Below, piece by piece: positions 8,745-19,565 of a DNA stretch of 64,000 bases (the first letter of the stretch is position 1; each line of letters begins with the position of its first letter). The translations under genes were made by a program, and so were the position numbers. The notes below the pieces were generated by a model. That model did no database searches and was not told the origin of the DNA. It saw nothing but the letters and a program-made list of their open reading frames with translations. Source of the DNA: Nodosilinea sp. WJT8-NPBG4 (GTDB lineage Bacteria; Cyanobacteriota; Cyanobacteriia; Phormidesmidales; Phormidesmidaceae); assembly GCA_019359285.1 (NCBI GenBank), contig JAHHHQ010000056.1:1-64000 (forward strand), in the 5' to 3' direction.

Positions 8745-10607
8745 ATGCCCATCAAAGATAAACCGACGCCGCCAAAGTTTCGCCTCTTAAACAATATTCT
8801 TTTGATCTTGGGCGTCGTGTTTCTAGCGGCCAGCTTCATCTTGCCCAGCATCCTTGGGCCACAAATCCCGGGAGTGCCCTACAGCCTGTTTATTCACCAG
8901 GTGCAGGAGGGTGAGGTAGCGCGGGTGCAGGTGAGCGAAAACCAGATTCAGTATCAGCTCAAGCCCGTGGGTGACGAGGAGGCCGGGCAGGTCTTTTCCA
9001 CTACTCCCATTTTTGATTTGAGCTTGCCCAACACCCTTGAAGCCAACGGTGTCGAGTTTGCCGCCACGGCTCCGCCCAAAAATCGCTGGGTGGGCAGCCT
9101 ACTGAGCTGGGTGATTCCGCCGCTGATCTTTGTGGGCATCTGGCAGTTTTTCATCCGTCGTGGCGGTGGCGGCGGTGGCCCCCAGGGCATGCTCTCCATT
9201 GGTAAGAGCAAGGCCAAGGTCTATGTGGAGGGCGACGCCGCCAAGATCACCTTTGCCGACGTGGCCGGGGTAGACGAAGCCAAGACCGAACTGGTGGAGA
9301 TTGTCGATTTTCTTAAAACGCCGGAGCGCTACACCCAGATTGGGGCGCACATTCCCAAGGGTGTTCTTTTGGTGGGGCCACCGGGCACCGGTAAGACTCT
9401 GCTGGCGAAAGCCGTTGCCGGGGAGGCTGGAGTCCCTTTCTTTAGCATTTCAGGCTCTGAGTTTGTAGAAATGTTTGTGGGGGTAGGGTCGTCGCGGGTG
9501 CGTGACCTGTTTGAGCAGGCTAAGACGCAGGCTCCCTGCATCGTGTTTATCGATGAGCTAGATGCGATCGGCAAGTCGCGCAGCAGCAACGGTATGTATG
9601 GCGGCAACGACGAGCGCGAGCAGACCCTCAACCAGCTGCTCTCAGAGATGGATGGTTTTGCCCCTGAAGAAGCCACGGTGATTGTGCTGGCAGCCACCAA
9701 CCGACCCGAAATTCTCGACCCAGCTCTCTTGCGCCCCGGTCGGTTTGACCGCCAGGTGCTGGTCGATCGTCCCGCCCTCTCCGGTCGTGAGGCTATTCTC
9801 GGCATCCACGCCCAGACGGTGAAGCTGGGGGAAGATGTGGATTTGAAGGCGATCGCCACCCGCACCCCTGGCTTTGCCGGAGCTGATCTGGCCAACCTGG
9901 TCAACGAAGCTGCCCTACTGGCTGCCCGCAACTATCGCCCGGCTGTAGCCCAGGCCGACTTTGCCGAGGCGATCGAGCGAGTGGTCGCGGGGCTAGAGAA
10001 AAAAAGCCGCGTGCTCAACGACAAAGAAAAGAAAATCGTCGCCTACCACGAAGTCGGCCACGCCCTGGTAGGTTCCCTCATGCCGGGCAGCGGCAAAGTC
10101 GAGAAAATCTCTATCGTGTCGCGGGGCATGGCGGCCCTGGGCTATACCCTGCAACTGCCCACCGAAGACCGCTTTTTGATGGATGAAGCTGAGTTGCGGG
10201 GGCAGATTGCTACCCTGCTTGGGGGGCGATCGGCGGAAGAAATTGTCTTCAACAGCATCACCACCGGAGCGTCTAACGACTTGCAGCGGGCGACGGATCT
10301 GGCCGAGCAGATGGTAACCGCCTTTGGCATGAGCAAAGTGCTGGGGCCGCTGGCCTATCAGCAGGGAGCACGCCCGATGTTTCTTGACCAGGGGATGGCC
10401 AACGGTCGCCGCACCATGAGCGAAGAGACTGCCCAGGCCATCGATCGCGAGGTCAAAGACATTGTTGAAACTGCTCACCAGCAAGCCTTAGAAGCCATTC
10501 GCCACAACCGCGACTTGATGGAGACCATCACCATGCAGCTGCTGGAAACCGAGGCGATCGAAGGCCAGACATTGCACCATTTACTCGACCAGGCCCAGTC
10601 AGCTTGA
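8745..10607 (+). CDS. ftsH: ATP-dependent zinc metalloprotease FtsH
   Basis: A 620-residue thylakoid or plasma-membrane AAA+ protease that degrades damaged membrane proteins such as photosystem II D1. Two N-terminal transmembrane segments (about 15-36 and 110-132) flank a lumenal domain. Then come a glycine-rich linker, an AAA module with Walker A GPPGTGKT and Walker [11 protein letters not shown], a second region of homology, and the zinc site HEVGH. Length is normal for the family. ATG 8745 follows CAGGTTGCCAAA. A PII-like gene lies 81 bp downstream. Cyanobacteria carry several FtsH paralogues, and I cannot assign which one this is. Confidence 0.97.
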   Translation: MPIKDKPTPPKFRLLNNILLILGVVFLAASFILPSILGPQIPGVPYSLFIHQVQEGEVARVQVSENQIQYQLKPVGDEEAGQVFSTTPIFDLSLPNTLEANGVEFAATAPPKNRWVGSLLSWVIPPLIFVGIWQFFIRRGGGGGGPQGMLSIGKSKAKVYVEGDAAKITFADVAGVDEAKTELVEIVDFLKTPERYTQIGAHIPKGVLLVGPPGTGKTLLAKAVAGEAGVPFFSISGSEFVEMFVGVGSSRVRDLFEQAKTQAPCIVFIDELDAIGKSRSSNGMYGGNDEREQTLNQLLSEMDGFAPEEATVIVLAATNRPEILDPALLRPGRFDRQVLVDRPALSGREAILGIHAQTVKLGEDVDLKAIATRTPGFAGADLANLVNEAALLAARNYRPAVAQADFAEAIERVVAGLEKKSRVLNDKEKKIVAYHEVGHALVGSLMPGSGKVEKISIVSRGMAALGYTLQLPTEDRFLMDEAELRGQIATLLGGRSAEEIVFNSITTGASNDLQRATDLAEQMVTAFGMSKVLGPLAYQQGARPMFLDQGMANGRRTMSEETAQAIDREVKDIVETAHQQALEAIRHNRDLMETITMQLLETEAIEGQTLHHLLDQAQSA

Positions 10608-10688
10608 TAGGCATTCATTAGCTTGCACCGGGGTTAGGGTTTCCCCCCTAACTCTCTACTCCAAAACACCATTTTTTAAGAGGTTAAT

Positions 10689-10988
10689 ATGTCATCTTCT
10701 CTAACCAAAGGCACCCTTGTCACCATCATTGGCGAAGCAGTTCTGCAAAATCGGCTGATTAGCTTGCTGACGGAGCTTAAGGTCTCGGGCTACACCCTGG
10801 TACCTGCCCAAGGCGCTGGCAGCCACGGCAGACGCATGGGCGATATCGCCGGCTATAACACCAATATTGAACTTAAAACCCTCGTCACCGCTGATATCTC
10901 CGATCAGCTGATCGAAGCCCTGAAACCTCTTCAAGAGACCCACGCTCTCGTTGTCTTTCGCCAAACTGTAGAGGGTCTGTTTGACTAA
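10689..10988 (+). CDS. PII-like small signalling protein
   Basis: A 99-residue cytosolic protein with the ferredoxin-like fold pattern of the PII superfamily. It has an opening beta strand (GTLVTIIGEAVLQNRLISLL), a glycine/histidine-rich T-loop-like segment (QGAGSHGRRMGD) and a second half ending in a strand. It lacks the classical GlnB PROSITE motifs and looks closer to SbtB-type PII-like proteins, although the true SbtB lies next to SbtA at 58 kb. AAGAGG lies just before the ATG. Co-transcription with ftsH is possible. Ligand and partner are unknown. Confidence 0.6.
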   Translation: MSSSLTKGTLVTIIGEAVLQNRLISLLTELKVSGYTLVPAQGAGSHGRRMGDIAGYNTNIELKTLVTADISDQLIEALKPLQETHALVVFRQTVEGLFD

Positions 10989-11454
10989 GGGGTAGTCGCT
11001 GTTCAGCTTTCTCCTGAAAGGGCGTTTAAAGAGCAGTCTGTTGTAGCTTTAGCCACCTGATAATCTCCCTTGCTCCCTTCAAAAAAGGGTAAGAATTCTC
11101 TTTCTTAAGGAGAATTTAAGCGGAGCTTCACTTTTGCTATAAGGAGCAGGGATTTTTAAACGTTTCTTAAGGCCGCTATGGGTTGGGCCAGGCTATACAG
11201 ACAGCTCAAATCTACGCCGTTTTACAGCACGCCCATACTTGCACTGCCCACTAGCAAACTCTAGACCAGGCATAGCGATCGCGCTCTATTAAGCTGTTTT
11301 AGACTTCAGTTAAGGAAAAAAAACTGCCTAGGTTTCGGTCTAAAACATTGAATCCGTGGCACGTTAAGTCTAGAGCTGTTATAGTTAAAACTGTTAGCCG
11401 CTCATTCGTGACAGATGACCTTAGTTAACTAGTAATAAACCTAGGAACAACCCC
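10989..11454. promoter_or_regulatory. Intergenic upstream of the fasciclin gene
   Basis: 466 bp without a gene. It holds a small hairpin (CTTTCtcctGAAAG near 11008), AGAATTCTC/GAGAATT near 11092, and a 9-bp inverted repeat GTTTTAGAC/GTCTAAAAC enclosing a run of A around 11295-11347. The last could be an operator or a stem in the fasciclin leader. Function is not established. Confidence 0.35.
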
Positions 11455-11856
11455 ATGGCTGACATTGTAGATACTGCTGTAAACGCCGGTTCATTTACTA
11501 CTCTAGTGGCTGCTGTTAAAGCCGCTGGCTTAGTCGACACTCTTAAAGGTGCAGGCCCATTCACCGTCTTTGCACCCACTGACGAAGCCTTTGCTAAACT
11601 GCCAGAAGGCACCGTTGACGGGCTACTCAAAGATGTGGCCAAGCTGAAGGAAATTCTCACCTACCACGTCGTCTCCGGCAAGGTGATGGCTGCGGATGTC
11701 TCTAAGCTCAAGACCGCCACTACCGTCCAGGGCACCGATGTTAAAATCGACGCTTCTAGCGGAGTAAAAATCAATGACTCGACGGTAACCACCGCTGACG
11801 TGGCTACCGACAACGGCGTCATCCACATTATCGACACTGTGCTTATCCCCGCATAA
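11455..11856 (+). CDS. Fasciclin-domain protein
   Basis: 133 residues forming one complete FAS1 domain with both conserved boxes: [15 protein letters not shown] (H1) and [13 protein letters not shown] (H2), plus the central YHVVSGK. FAS1 domains mediate adhesion. This cyanobacterial type is a small single-domain protein without a recognisable signal peptide, so its location is uncertain. ATG 11455 is preceded by AGGA. A strong terminator follows, so it appears monocistronic. Confidence 0.9.
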   Translation: MADIVDTAVNAGSFTTLVAAVKAAGLVDTLKGAGPFTVFAPTDEAFAKLPEGTVDGLLKDVAKLKEILTYHVVSGKVMAADVSKLKTATTVQGTDVKIDASSGVKINDSTVTTADVATDNGVIHIIDTVLIPA

Positions 11857-11903
11857 GATAGCTGGAGGAAGGATGCGATCGCGCCCCGCCTCTGCACGAC
11901 GAA

Positions 11904-11940
11904 GCAAAAAACTCCCGCCGTATGGCTGGGAGTTTTTTGC
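11904..11940 (+). terminator. Terminator of the fasciclin gene
   Basis: GCAAAAAACTCCC and GGGAGTTTTTTGC form a perfect 13-bp stem with an internal U-tract, working on both strands. It also separates the converging hybrid kinase gene. Confidence 0.85.
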
Positions 11941-12049
11941 TATTTTTTTAATCTTTAAACAACCGCTTAGGCGTATTAGCTAGCCCCCTAGGGCTATTCG
12001 CAGAACTAGGCGATTGTGACACTCTTGAACAAGAGTTTCTTCTCAGCGC

Positions 12050-15000
12050 TTACTTGCTGCTAATCACGGCCACAATTGTCTTAATTAAATCATCCGGTTC
12101 TACGGGCTTAGTGATATGCTCCTGAAAACCAGCGGCTAGGGCTTGCTGTTGATTTAGCTCTCCAGCATAGGCCGTGAGGGCGATCGCCTTCGGCAACAGC
12201 AAATCTTGAGCCGCCGGGGTTTGTCTCCCTGATTCTCGGAGCTGAGAAACCTGACGCATTAGCTCATAGCCATCCATCTCTGGCATGCCAATGTCGCTGA
12301 GGAGTAGATCGAAGGATGCGGTTGCCAGCTGTCGCAGGGCCTGGCTCGCTGAACTGACGGCGGTTACCTCGGCTCCGGCTTGTTCTACGACAAACACCAC
12401 AAACTCGCGAGAATCAGCGTCATCATCGACGATCAGCACGCGCAGATTTGCCAGAGGGAGATGATCAGACTCAACGCGAATGGAGCTGGTCACGTCCTCA
12501 ACCGGCACCGTTTGCAAGCAAGGCAGTTCGACTGTGAAGGTGGCGCCCTGGTCTTCGCCTGGGCTCTCGACCCAAATTTTGCCGCCGTGGAGAGTGACAA
12601 TTTGCTTGGCGATCGCTAGCCCTAACCCCAACCCGCCAAACTTGCGGGTTGTCGCTCCATCCTCCTGCCGGAAATGCTCGAAGACGTAGGGCAGAAATTC
12701 TGGGGTGATGCCTTTGCCGGTATCGCTCACCTGGAGCCAAGCCTGATGGTTGACTTGGGTGAGGCGAACGTCAACCCTACCGCCAGCGGGCGTAAATTTC
12801 ACGGCGTTGGTCAGGAGGTTCCACACCACCTGTTGCAGGCGGCCTGCATCGCCAACAACCTGACCAACGTTGGGCTCACTGTAAACTTCAATGGCAACGC
12901 GTCTGGCATCTGCCGCTAGCTGTACGGTTTCGATCGCCGACGAAATGATAAACGCCAAGCTCACCGGAGTCGCATTCAGCACCAGTTTGCCCTGCATAAT
13001 GCGAGAAATGTCGAGCAGGTCGTCGATGAGTTGGCACTGAAGTTTGGCGTTGCGCTCGATCGTGGCCAAGGCTTCAGCCGTCCTCACCGGGTCTAGCTTG
13101 CCACCGCGCAACAGTCTAGCCCAGCCCAGGATCGGGTTGAGCGGCGACCTGAGTTCGTGAGACAGAACGGCTAAAAATTCATCTTTAAGTCGGTTTGTCC
13201 GTTCGGCTGCTTCACGGGCGGCTTGTTCTTGCTCCAGCAGTTGCTCTCGTTGTTGCTCGACTTGCAGGCGCTCAGTAATGTCTGTGTTGGTGCCAAACCA
13301 GCGCAGAATGTTCCCTGCTGCATCTCTAACGGGGACGGCGCGAGACAGAAACCAACCGTAGGTACCATCTTGGCTGCGCAGCGGAAAGGTGTCCTCCCAT
13401 TCTTTGCCAGCTTCAATGCAGTCGCGGAAATGCTCGACCACGCGATCGACGTGTTCTGGATGATGAACCTGTTGCCAACCCCAGCCCTGCATTGATTCAA
13501 GGGTGGTGCCAGTATACTCAAACCAGCGGCGGTTGTACCAAAAGATCGAGCCGGTTTTGTCTGCCATCCAAGCAAACTGCGACATCTGATCAGCTAGCAT
13601 CCGAAAGCGTTCTTTACTCTCCCGTAGGTTTTTCTCTGTCTGTTTGCGATGGGTGATGTCTCGGGACACGCCAGCGACGGCTTCGACTGCACCGTCCGCG
13701 TCGAAAAGCGGCACTAAAACATATTCATAGTTGCCTGAACCTGATGCACTGGTGAAGGCTGTTTCATCCTTGAGGGGCTGGCGGGTCTCGATCACCTGTT
13801 GAATCTGAGCGTGGATTTTGGTGGCTAAATCTGCCGGATAGCCGTCTATTTCAAAAAGGGTTTTGCCCAGCACCTCGGCCGAGGTTTTTTGGAAGAAGTC
13901 GAGCAGCTGCGGATTGAAGTAGGTGAAGCGTCCTGCGCGATCGAAGGTGTAAATGAGGTCAGGGACGGAGGTGGCGATCGCGTCAAACCGGTGCAGCTGT
14001 CGCTCTAGCTCGGCGGAGGTTTGCTGTAGGGCTAGCTCGGCGCGGACGCGTTCAACGGCGGCCCAGGTACGCTCGGCGACTTCTTCCACCAGGGCTACTT
14101 CATCTGGGGTCCATACCCGGGGCTGGGCGACGTGAACGGCCAGCCCCGCCACAAACTCACCGTGCTTGATCAGGGGAATGCCGATGTAGGCCCCAATCTG
14201 AACCGCGGCATAGGCCGAGCGCTGAGTTGCAGACAGGTGGGGATCGGCCTGCACATCAGCCACGGCCACGGTGTGACCGGCACGGTAGGCTGCTAGCAGC
14301 GTTGGCCCAAAGGAATCGATCGGGTAGCACCCGGCCATGGCTGAGGCACCGTTGACATAATCTTGCTCAACCATGTAATCGGCCCCGCACACCTCAAAGT
14401 AGGCGACGCGGTTCGCGCCTAGGTATTCACCTAGCACATGGCTGGCGGTAGCCTGCACCTCGACTGGGTCGGCCAGGGAGCGAAGCGCGTCGGTAAGCGA
14501 GACGCGGAACGCATCAAACGCGGCGGTGCGCTGGGAAAATTCTTCGGCCTGCTTGCGATCGCTAATATTTTTGAAGATGATCGCCACTTTTCGCGCTTCT
14601 GGCTCACCCATGCGGCAGGCATACACATCAAACCAGCGATCACCGAGGGTTTTAGAGCTATTTTCAAACCGAGTGGCTTCACCTGTCAGCGCAACTCGAC
14701 CGTAAATCTCAATCCAGTGCTCCTCTAGATTGAGCTGACGCGCTGTTTTACCAACGGCGTGTTGCAGTCCGGTTTGTTGCTTAAAGGCTAGGTTAACTTC
14801 CAAAACGCGGTAGTCGATCGGCCTGTCGTGAGCATCGAGCAGAACTTCAACCACACAAAAGCCTTCATCGATCGACTCAAACAGTGTTCGGTAGCGTTCC
14901 TCAGACTGGCGCAGGGCGGCTTCGGTTTGAATTCGATTAGTGACGTTTCTAAAGTAGACCGTGATTCCGTCTGCGGCAGGATAGGCGTAGACTTCGTACC

Positions 15001-16639
15001 AACAGTTGTGGTCAGGATAAAACGAGACAAACGAAGAAGCAATTCGCTCGCTGGCGGTTTGGCGATAGGCTCGCTCAAATTCCGTGCCGATGGTGCCCGG
15101 ATATACTTCCCAGATCACCTGGTTGAGCAGATCGCCTGGAGTTCGATTAAGAATGCGTTCTGCCTGCGGATTTACGTAGGTAAACCGCCAATCTTGGTCG
15201 AGCGCGAAGAATCCGTCGGTGATGCTCTCCAAGATATTCTGGCTCTGCGCTTCGCTTTCCTGCAAGGCGGCTTCAGCTTGCTTGCGATCGGTGACATTGG
15301 TAAAATAGATAGTGATCCCCCCATCTGCGGCTGGATAGGAGCGCACTTCATACCAGCGATCGTGGTCGGGATAAAACGCCGTAAGTGACTCCGCCACGCG
15401 ATCGCCCATCACTCGCCGATGCAGTTGTTCCAGTTCCCTGTCTGCCAGACCTGGAAATTCTTCCCAAAAATCTTTCCCTGTCAAATCGCCAGAAGCATAG
15501 CCCAGAAGCGTTTCAGCAGTTGGATTCACATAGGTAAACTGCCAGTTCTGATCCAGGGCAACGAAGGCATCACTAATGCTCGCCAGAATATTCCGGCTCT
15601 GCTCCTCGTTTGCCTGCAAGGCTTGTTCTACCCGTTTGCGATCGCTAATATCCCGTGAAACAACCAGCAACTGCTTCGGCTGACCCGAGACATCCAAAAT
15701 AGGGGTCACTACCACGTCCCACCATTTCGGTGTTCCCTTTAAGGTTGGGCAATATCCACTAAACTGACCTGTTCCACCCGCCTTCGCCGTTTCTAGAGCC
15801 TGGGCAGCATTCGCCTGCTCGGAGTCTTGCCAAAACTCAACCCAAGCGGTGCCAAGCAAAGGGGTGAAGTCTTCAACCTCCATCAGACAGCGCCCTGGAC
15901 CATTCATTGAGAGTAGGCAGCCTTCAAGATCGAGGACTTTGATACAGTCAGCACTACTCTCAAAAATACTGTGGTTGAACGCTTCGCTCTCTTGCAGGGC
16001 TTGCTGAGACTGTAAGGCTAACCCAGCCGCCTGACGCAGCTGCATGCTCTGCAACGCCGCCGCCGCAAACCCCGCCAGACCGGTCGCCAAGCGTAGATCT
16101 TCCCTATCAAACAGCCGCTGCTCATTGTGAGACAGCAGCCAAAGGGTGCCGAGCGGTTGATCGTTTACGCAAATCGGCACCAGCAGAGCCTCAACGATGG
16201 GAAGCGGCAACTGACCCAGGTTGGTAAAATAGCGTTCGGGATGGGCATAGAGTTGTGGTTGCCCACAGCGCACCGCCATGCCCCAGGGGCTGAAGTCGCT
16301 GAGCGCTGCCGTTTGTGCCCCGGCACCTGCGATCGCCACCCATCGAAACTCCAAGGAGCCATCGGCGAGGGTCTCCTGCAAGCTCACGCCCACCGTGTCG
16401 GCTGGGCAAAGTTCTTTGATAGTCTGCACCAGGGTTTTGAGCCTTGACTGTGGGTCGTCGGCCAGCTGTTGAGCGAGCGTGGCAAAGGCTTGATTTTCGG
16501 CCTCTGGGTTTGGCTGTCTGACCGGTCGATCTGCTAGCGCTGCGGTGATTAGAACATCTGCTTCGGTCAACACTGAAGTACGCTTTTGGGGTAACCCATG
16601 ATTGGCCAGACCAGAGTGACTTGGAGGGCGGTCAGTCAT
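12050..16639 (-). CDS. Multi-PAS/GAF hybrid sensor histidine kinase
   Basis: A 1529-residue kinase without transmembrane helices. The approximate order is GAF 60-195, four PAS domains 215-715, GAF 725-880 and two PAS/PAC domains 895-1120. HisKA follows with the phospho-acceptor in FLAVLSHELRSPLNPILGWA (near 1145), then HATPase_c with NLLTNAVKF, DTGKGI and GGLGLGLAI. A C-terminal receiver domain ends the protein, with VLIVDDDADS, the phospho-Asp in LLLSDIGMPEMDGYE, and the KP lysine. All catalytic boxes are present. No separate response regulator or effector gene is adjacent, and the stimulus is unknown. ATG 16639 fits an N-terminus with no signal peptide. Confidence 0.93.
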   Translation of the reverse strand: MTDRPPSHSGLANHGLPQKRTSVLTEADVLITAALADRPVRQPNPEAENQAFATLAQQLADDPQSRLKTLVQTIKELCPADTVGVSLQETLADGSLEFRWVAIAGAGAQTAALSDFSPWGMAVRCGQPQLYAHPERYFTNLGQLPLPIVEALLVPICVNDQPLGTLWLLSHNEQRLFDREDLRLATGLAGFAAAALQSMQLRQAAGLALQSQQALQESEAFNHSIFESSADCIKVLDLEGCLLSMNGPGRCLMEVEDFTPLLGTAWVEFWQDSEQANAAQALETAKAGGTGQFSGYCPTLKGTPKWWDVVVTPILDVSGQPKQLLVVSRDISDRKRVEQALQANEEQSRNILASISDAFVALDQNWQFTYVNPTAETLLGYASGDLTGKDFWEEFPGLADRELEQLHRRVMGDRVAESLTAFYPDHDRWYEVRSYPAADGGITIYFTNVTDRKQAEAALQESEAQSQNILESITDGFFALDQDWRFTYVNPQAERILNRTPGDLLNQVIWEVYPGTIGTEFERAYRQTASERIASSFVSFYPDHNCWYEVYAYPAADGITVYFRNVTNRIQTEAALRQSEERYRTLFESIDEGFCVVEVLLDAHDRPIDYRVLEVNLAFKQQTGLQHAVGKTARQLNLEEHWIEIYGRVALTGEATRFENSSKTLGDRWFDVYACRMGEPEARKVAIIFKNISDRKQAEEFSQRTAAFDAFRVSLTDALRSLADPVEVQATASHVLGEYLGANRVAYFEVCGADYMVEQDYVNGASAMAGCYPIDSFGPTLLAAYRAGHTVAVADVQADPHLSATQRSAYAAVQIGAYIGIPLIKHGEFVAGLAVHVAQPRVWTPDEVALVEEVAERTWAAVERVRAELALQQTSAELERQLHRFDAIATSVPDLIYTFDRAGRFTYFNPQLLDFFQKTSAEVLGKTLFEIDGYPADLATKIHAQIQQVIETRQPLKDETAFTSASGSGNYEYVLVPLFDADGAVEAVAGVSRDITHRKQTEKNLRESKERFRMLADQMSQFAWMADKTGSIFWYNRRWFEYTGTTLESMQGWGWQQVHHPEHVDRVVEHFRDCIEAGKEWEDTFPLRSQDGTYGWFLSRAVPVRDAAGNILRWFGTNTDITERLQVEQQREQLLEQEQAAREAAERTNRLKDEFLAVLSHELRSPLNPILGWARLLRGGKLDPVRTAEALATIERNAKLQCQLIDDLLDISRIMQGKLVLNATPVSLAFIISSAIETVQLAADARRVAIEVYSEPNVGQVVGDAGRLQQVVWNLLTNAVKFTPAGGRVDVRLTQVNHQAWLQVSDTGKGITPEFLPYVFEHFRQEDGATTRKFGGLGLGLAIAKQIVTLHGGKIWVESPGEDQGATFTVELPCLQTVPVEDVTSSIRVESDHLPLANLRVLIVDDDADSREFVVFVVEQAGAEVTAVSSASQALRQLATASFDLLLSDIGMPEMDGYELMRQVSQLRESGRQTPAAQDLLLPKAIALTAYAGELNQQQALAAGFQEHITKPVEPDDLIKTIVAVISSK

Positions 16640-17392
16640 AGTGTCTCTGTCCTCAGCTTGAGCAATATTTGGTCGATAGATCTAGGCCGCGATCGCCCCT
16701 ATCATGCCGCTTAGGCTCAGTTTGCTTTAAGGCCGCAGGTAACAGCTGGATTTGTCCCTCTTTCCAACGATTTGCGCTCTGCGCTAAAACGCTCAACTGA
16801 GTGATAACCTCAACCGGCGAGCGTGCAAACCGCTGCCGAGGCGATCGCATGAAAAAGATTGGCAAACCAAGGCTGCGGAGCGTATTTGTGATTCGATTCA
16901 TCGCAGATCCGTTTGACCACAGCCTAGGCATTTTCACAGATGTACCACAGCATTAGGCAATCTCGACACCCCCTACCGGTGGGTGCCTGTTAAAAAAATA
17001 AGGGTAAGGGCGAATTGGGTAGGTTCATACCCGGATTTGGCAACGCCCTTTAGCCTTTGATCCAAGCTATAGACCTACTGGGCCGTGTGGTTGACCAGGC
17101 TGGCAAATTTCACTGCGACCCCCGACCGCATCCATAGCGGTTATCTGTTCCTTCTGGGTTGAGCTAACGCCTCTGGCTACTGACTACATAAATCGACAGA
17201 GTGCGCGCCAACCAACTAGGTTGAGGCGCACCTTAATTAATCTTAGGGAAACGCCTTGTCCTGCAAGGGTTTCAGCCATGGTAGCTATGGTCCTGGCGGT
17301 AACTAACGGCAACCGCGTTGGGTGCGGCTCTGTCGTCGGCTCGCCTGCTACCAAACGGCCTGGGGTTTTATCATCATAAATATGCTGACCAC
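16640..17392. other. Intergenic, no confident gene
   Basis: 753 bp containing HIP1 octamers and short ORFs (16653-16937 minus and a 35-codon plus frame near 16849) that lack a ribosome-binding site and known motifs. I see no convincing terminator. It may be decayed coding DNA. Confidence 0.4.
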
Positions 17393-17638
17393 TTAGCGTT
17401 TTGAAATTTTTCCCAACTCGATCATCATCAGCGCGCCACCACTGGCAAAAGCGCCGGCGAGCATGCCCTGTGCCACCCGCATCTTGGGGGATTTGCTGAG
17501 GCAGTGCCCAGGCATTGTCTGTGATTGGGTACAGGCCTGGTTTTTAGCGCGCGCTGCGCCACCGCCCAAAAGGATACCGGTCGAGATGACCAGGGTAGCG
17601 CCCCACAACATGACATTTTTTTCGCGTTGGATAAACAT
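17393..17638 (-). CDS. Small membrane protein of unknown function
   Basis: About 81 residues with two hydrophobic segments (VMLWGATLVISTGILLGGG near the start and MLAGAFASGGALMMIEL near the end) and two cysteines between them. I placed the start at the ATG of MFIQREKN; the track start (TTG, 17653) is less likely and a later ATG at 17614 is also possible. No ribosome-binding site is clear. I do not recognise the family. Confidence 0.4.
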   Translation of the reverse strand: MFIQREKNVMLWGATLVISTGILLGGGAARAKNQACTQSQTMPGHCLSKSPKMRVAQGMLAGAFASGGALMMIELGKISKR

Positions 17639-17892
17639 TTCGGTAGTTGACAAACGGTTGCTCTAGCATGCCCAACTACATCAATTTTCATAACGCGTGC
17701 CTGCCAGAACCTCCCCAAATTTTATAGGAATGTTGGGCATGGTTATGGTCAGGCGGCTGATAACACCGTGCATGAGGGTGATAGGCTACAGCCGCGATTC
17801 TTGCAAAAAAGCCTAATGAGGTTTTGACTCACAGGCTTTTCTACATCGGGAGAGCCCTAGGGATGGGATGCCATTGTTAAGGCGATCTAGCA

Positions 17893-19551
17893 TCACGACC
17901 CAGAGAGCCATTGACCGAGAATTCCTAAGGGGTTTTGCTGCTGTAAAAACTGGCGAGCGCAGTTGCGGCCCGGCATGCCCGAGATTGAACCTCCAGGATG
18001 GGTGCCTGCCCCGGTTAAAAAGAGCTGCTCAATAGGGGTCTGATAGTTAGCAATCTCTGGCAGGGGGCGAAAGGGCATCATCAAATCTAGCGTCATGTCG
18101 AAGTGGTAATAGTTGCCTTTTTCGACGCCGAGACGAGCGCTAATTTCGGCGGGGCTTTCGACCCGGCGGGCAATGATGGACGACTTGAGGTTGGGGGCGT
18201 AGGTGGCCAGCTTGTTTAGTACACGATCGGCCACCTGCTGTTTGCGGTCTTCGGTCCAGCCGGTGCCCATTAGACCTGTGCCTTCTGCCCCTTTGATGGC
18301 GTAGGGCGCAAAAAACTCAATCCAGAGGGTGTGCTGTCCGGGCGGAGCCAGGGAGGGGTCAAGCAGCGAGGGAATCACCGCATACATTGAGGGATTTTCG
18401 TCGGGGATGCGACCAATGTGGGGATCGCTGTGGGCTAGCTCCACGTGATCGATCGAGTCGGCGATTAAAACAGCCCCAGTCCAGTAGTCATCGCGGTGCT
18501 GGTGATACTCAAAGCGGGGCAGCTCAGATAGGGCACAGTCGATTTTCATAATGGCGTCGTTGTGGCTGGTGACCCGCCGCTGAAGGCGATCGCGCAATAT
18601 CTCATCGGCCTCATCGACATCGGCGGCATCAACTAGTTGAAGAAACACCCGCTTGGCATCCAGGCTAGAAATCACTCCCTTTTGGGCACGATACTCCTCG
18701 CCGTTTGCCACCCTCACTCCCACCGCCTTGCCCTGGTCGATCAAGATTTTGGTAACGGGTTTTTCAGTCCAAATTTGGCCGCCTAGGCTGGTCACTAGCC
18801 GCACCAGAGCAGCGGTCAAGGCACCGGTGCCGCCTTTGGGCCGAGCCACACCAGGATGATGGCGCATAGCCATCATCATGCCTCCGATGGCGCTGGTCTT
18901 TTGGGAGGGGGGCACACTTAGCTCCGAGGCCATGCGGGCTAGAGGAGCCCTGAGAAATTCGGCGTCAAAGTGCTCCTGAATGACATCTTCGGCACTGGTA
19001 AACAGAGTGCGAAACAAATCTAGGGTTTTGCGATCGGAGCCGAGCAGTGAAACCAGGTCTTTGACATTAGTCAGACTGTAGTTGGCAAGAATGTCGATCA
19101 AGGATTTAGGCGGCGCATTGAAGATAGGGCCAACTGCCGAAATTAGGCGCTGCCAAAAGTCGATATACTCCTGATATCGCTGGGCATCTTTGGGGCTAAA
19201 ATAGGCGATTTCTTGACAGGTTTTGTCTACCGATTTGTGGGCAAAGAAGTATTTACCATCGGGATGGGGACAAAACACCAGCGGATCACAAAAGAGGTAT
19301 TCCAGACCATACTTATGCAGCTCTAGTTCCTGCACGACAGGCCCGAGATGGATGAAAGCATGGTCGATCGCACAGAGGTTGAAGTGAAACCCAGGTGCCT
19401 GATCTGGCATGATCTCTTCGGTGGTGGCAGCCCCACCGGGGATTGAGTTTTTTTCTAGCAGTAAAACTGAGTAGCCCGCTTTTAGCAGATAGGCGGCACA
19501 GACCAAGGCGTTGTGGCCAGCCCCAATCAAAATTACGTCGTAGGTTTGCAT
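17893..19551 (-). CDS. crtO: CrtO-type beta-carotene ketolase
   Basis: A 552-residue FAD-dependent oxidoreductase of the phytoene desaturase superfamily. In cyanobacteria CrtO adds a 4-keto group to beta-carotene, making echinenone and canthaxanthin, in the membrane. The Rossmann dinucleotide motif VILIGAGHNALVCAAYL is at the N-terminus. The central block IGGMMMAMRHHPGVARPKGGTGAL and the C-terminal flavin-contact region FLTGAGTHPGGSISGMPGRN are typical. A TspO gene lies 14 bp upstream, giving a likely two-gene operon. The ketocarotenoid product is a cofactor for OCP/HCP-type proteins, one of which is encoded at 60 kb. Confidence 0.9.
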   Translation of the reverse strand: MQTYDVILIGAGHNALVCAAYLLKAGYSVLLLEKNSIPGGAATTEEIMPDQAPGFHFNLCAIDHAFIHLGPVVQELELHKYGLEYLFCDPLVFCPHPDGKYFFAHKSVDKTCQEIAYFSPKDAQRYQEYIDFWQRLISAVGPIFNAPPKSLIDILANYSLTNVKDLVSLLGSDRKTLDLFRTLFTSAEDVIQEHFDAEFLRAPLARMASELSVPPSQKTSAIGGMMMAMRHHPGVARPKGGTGALTAALVRLVTSLGGQIWTEKPVTKILIDQGKAVGVRVANGEEYRAQKGVISSLDAKRVFLQLVDAADVDEADEILRDRLQRRVTSHNDAIMKIDCALSELPRFEYHQHRDDYWTGAVLIADSIDHVELAHSDPHIGRIPDENPSMYAVIPSLLDPSLAPPGQHTLWIEFFAPYAIKGAEGTGLMGTGWTEDRKQQVADRVLNKLATYAPNLKSSIIARRVESPAEISARLGVEKGNYYHFDMTLDLMMPFRPLPEIANYQTPIEQLFLTGAGTHPGGSISGMPGRNCARQFLQQQNPLGILGQWLSGS

Positions 19552-19565
19552 AGGGTGCTACTCGA

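Noticed and set aside
14828-15388. 186-codon plus ORF opposite the hybrid kinase
   Set aside because: Repeated segments mirror the repeated PAS domains of the real gene.
16653-16937. 94-codon minus ORF upstream of the hybrid kinase
   Set aside because: No ribosome-binding site, no family and atypical composition; insufficient evidence for a gene.
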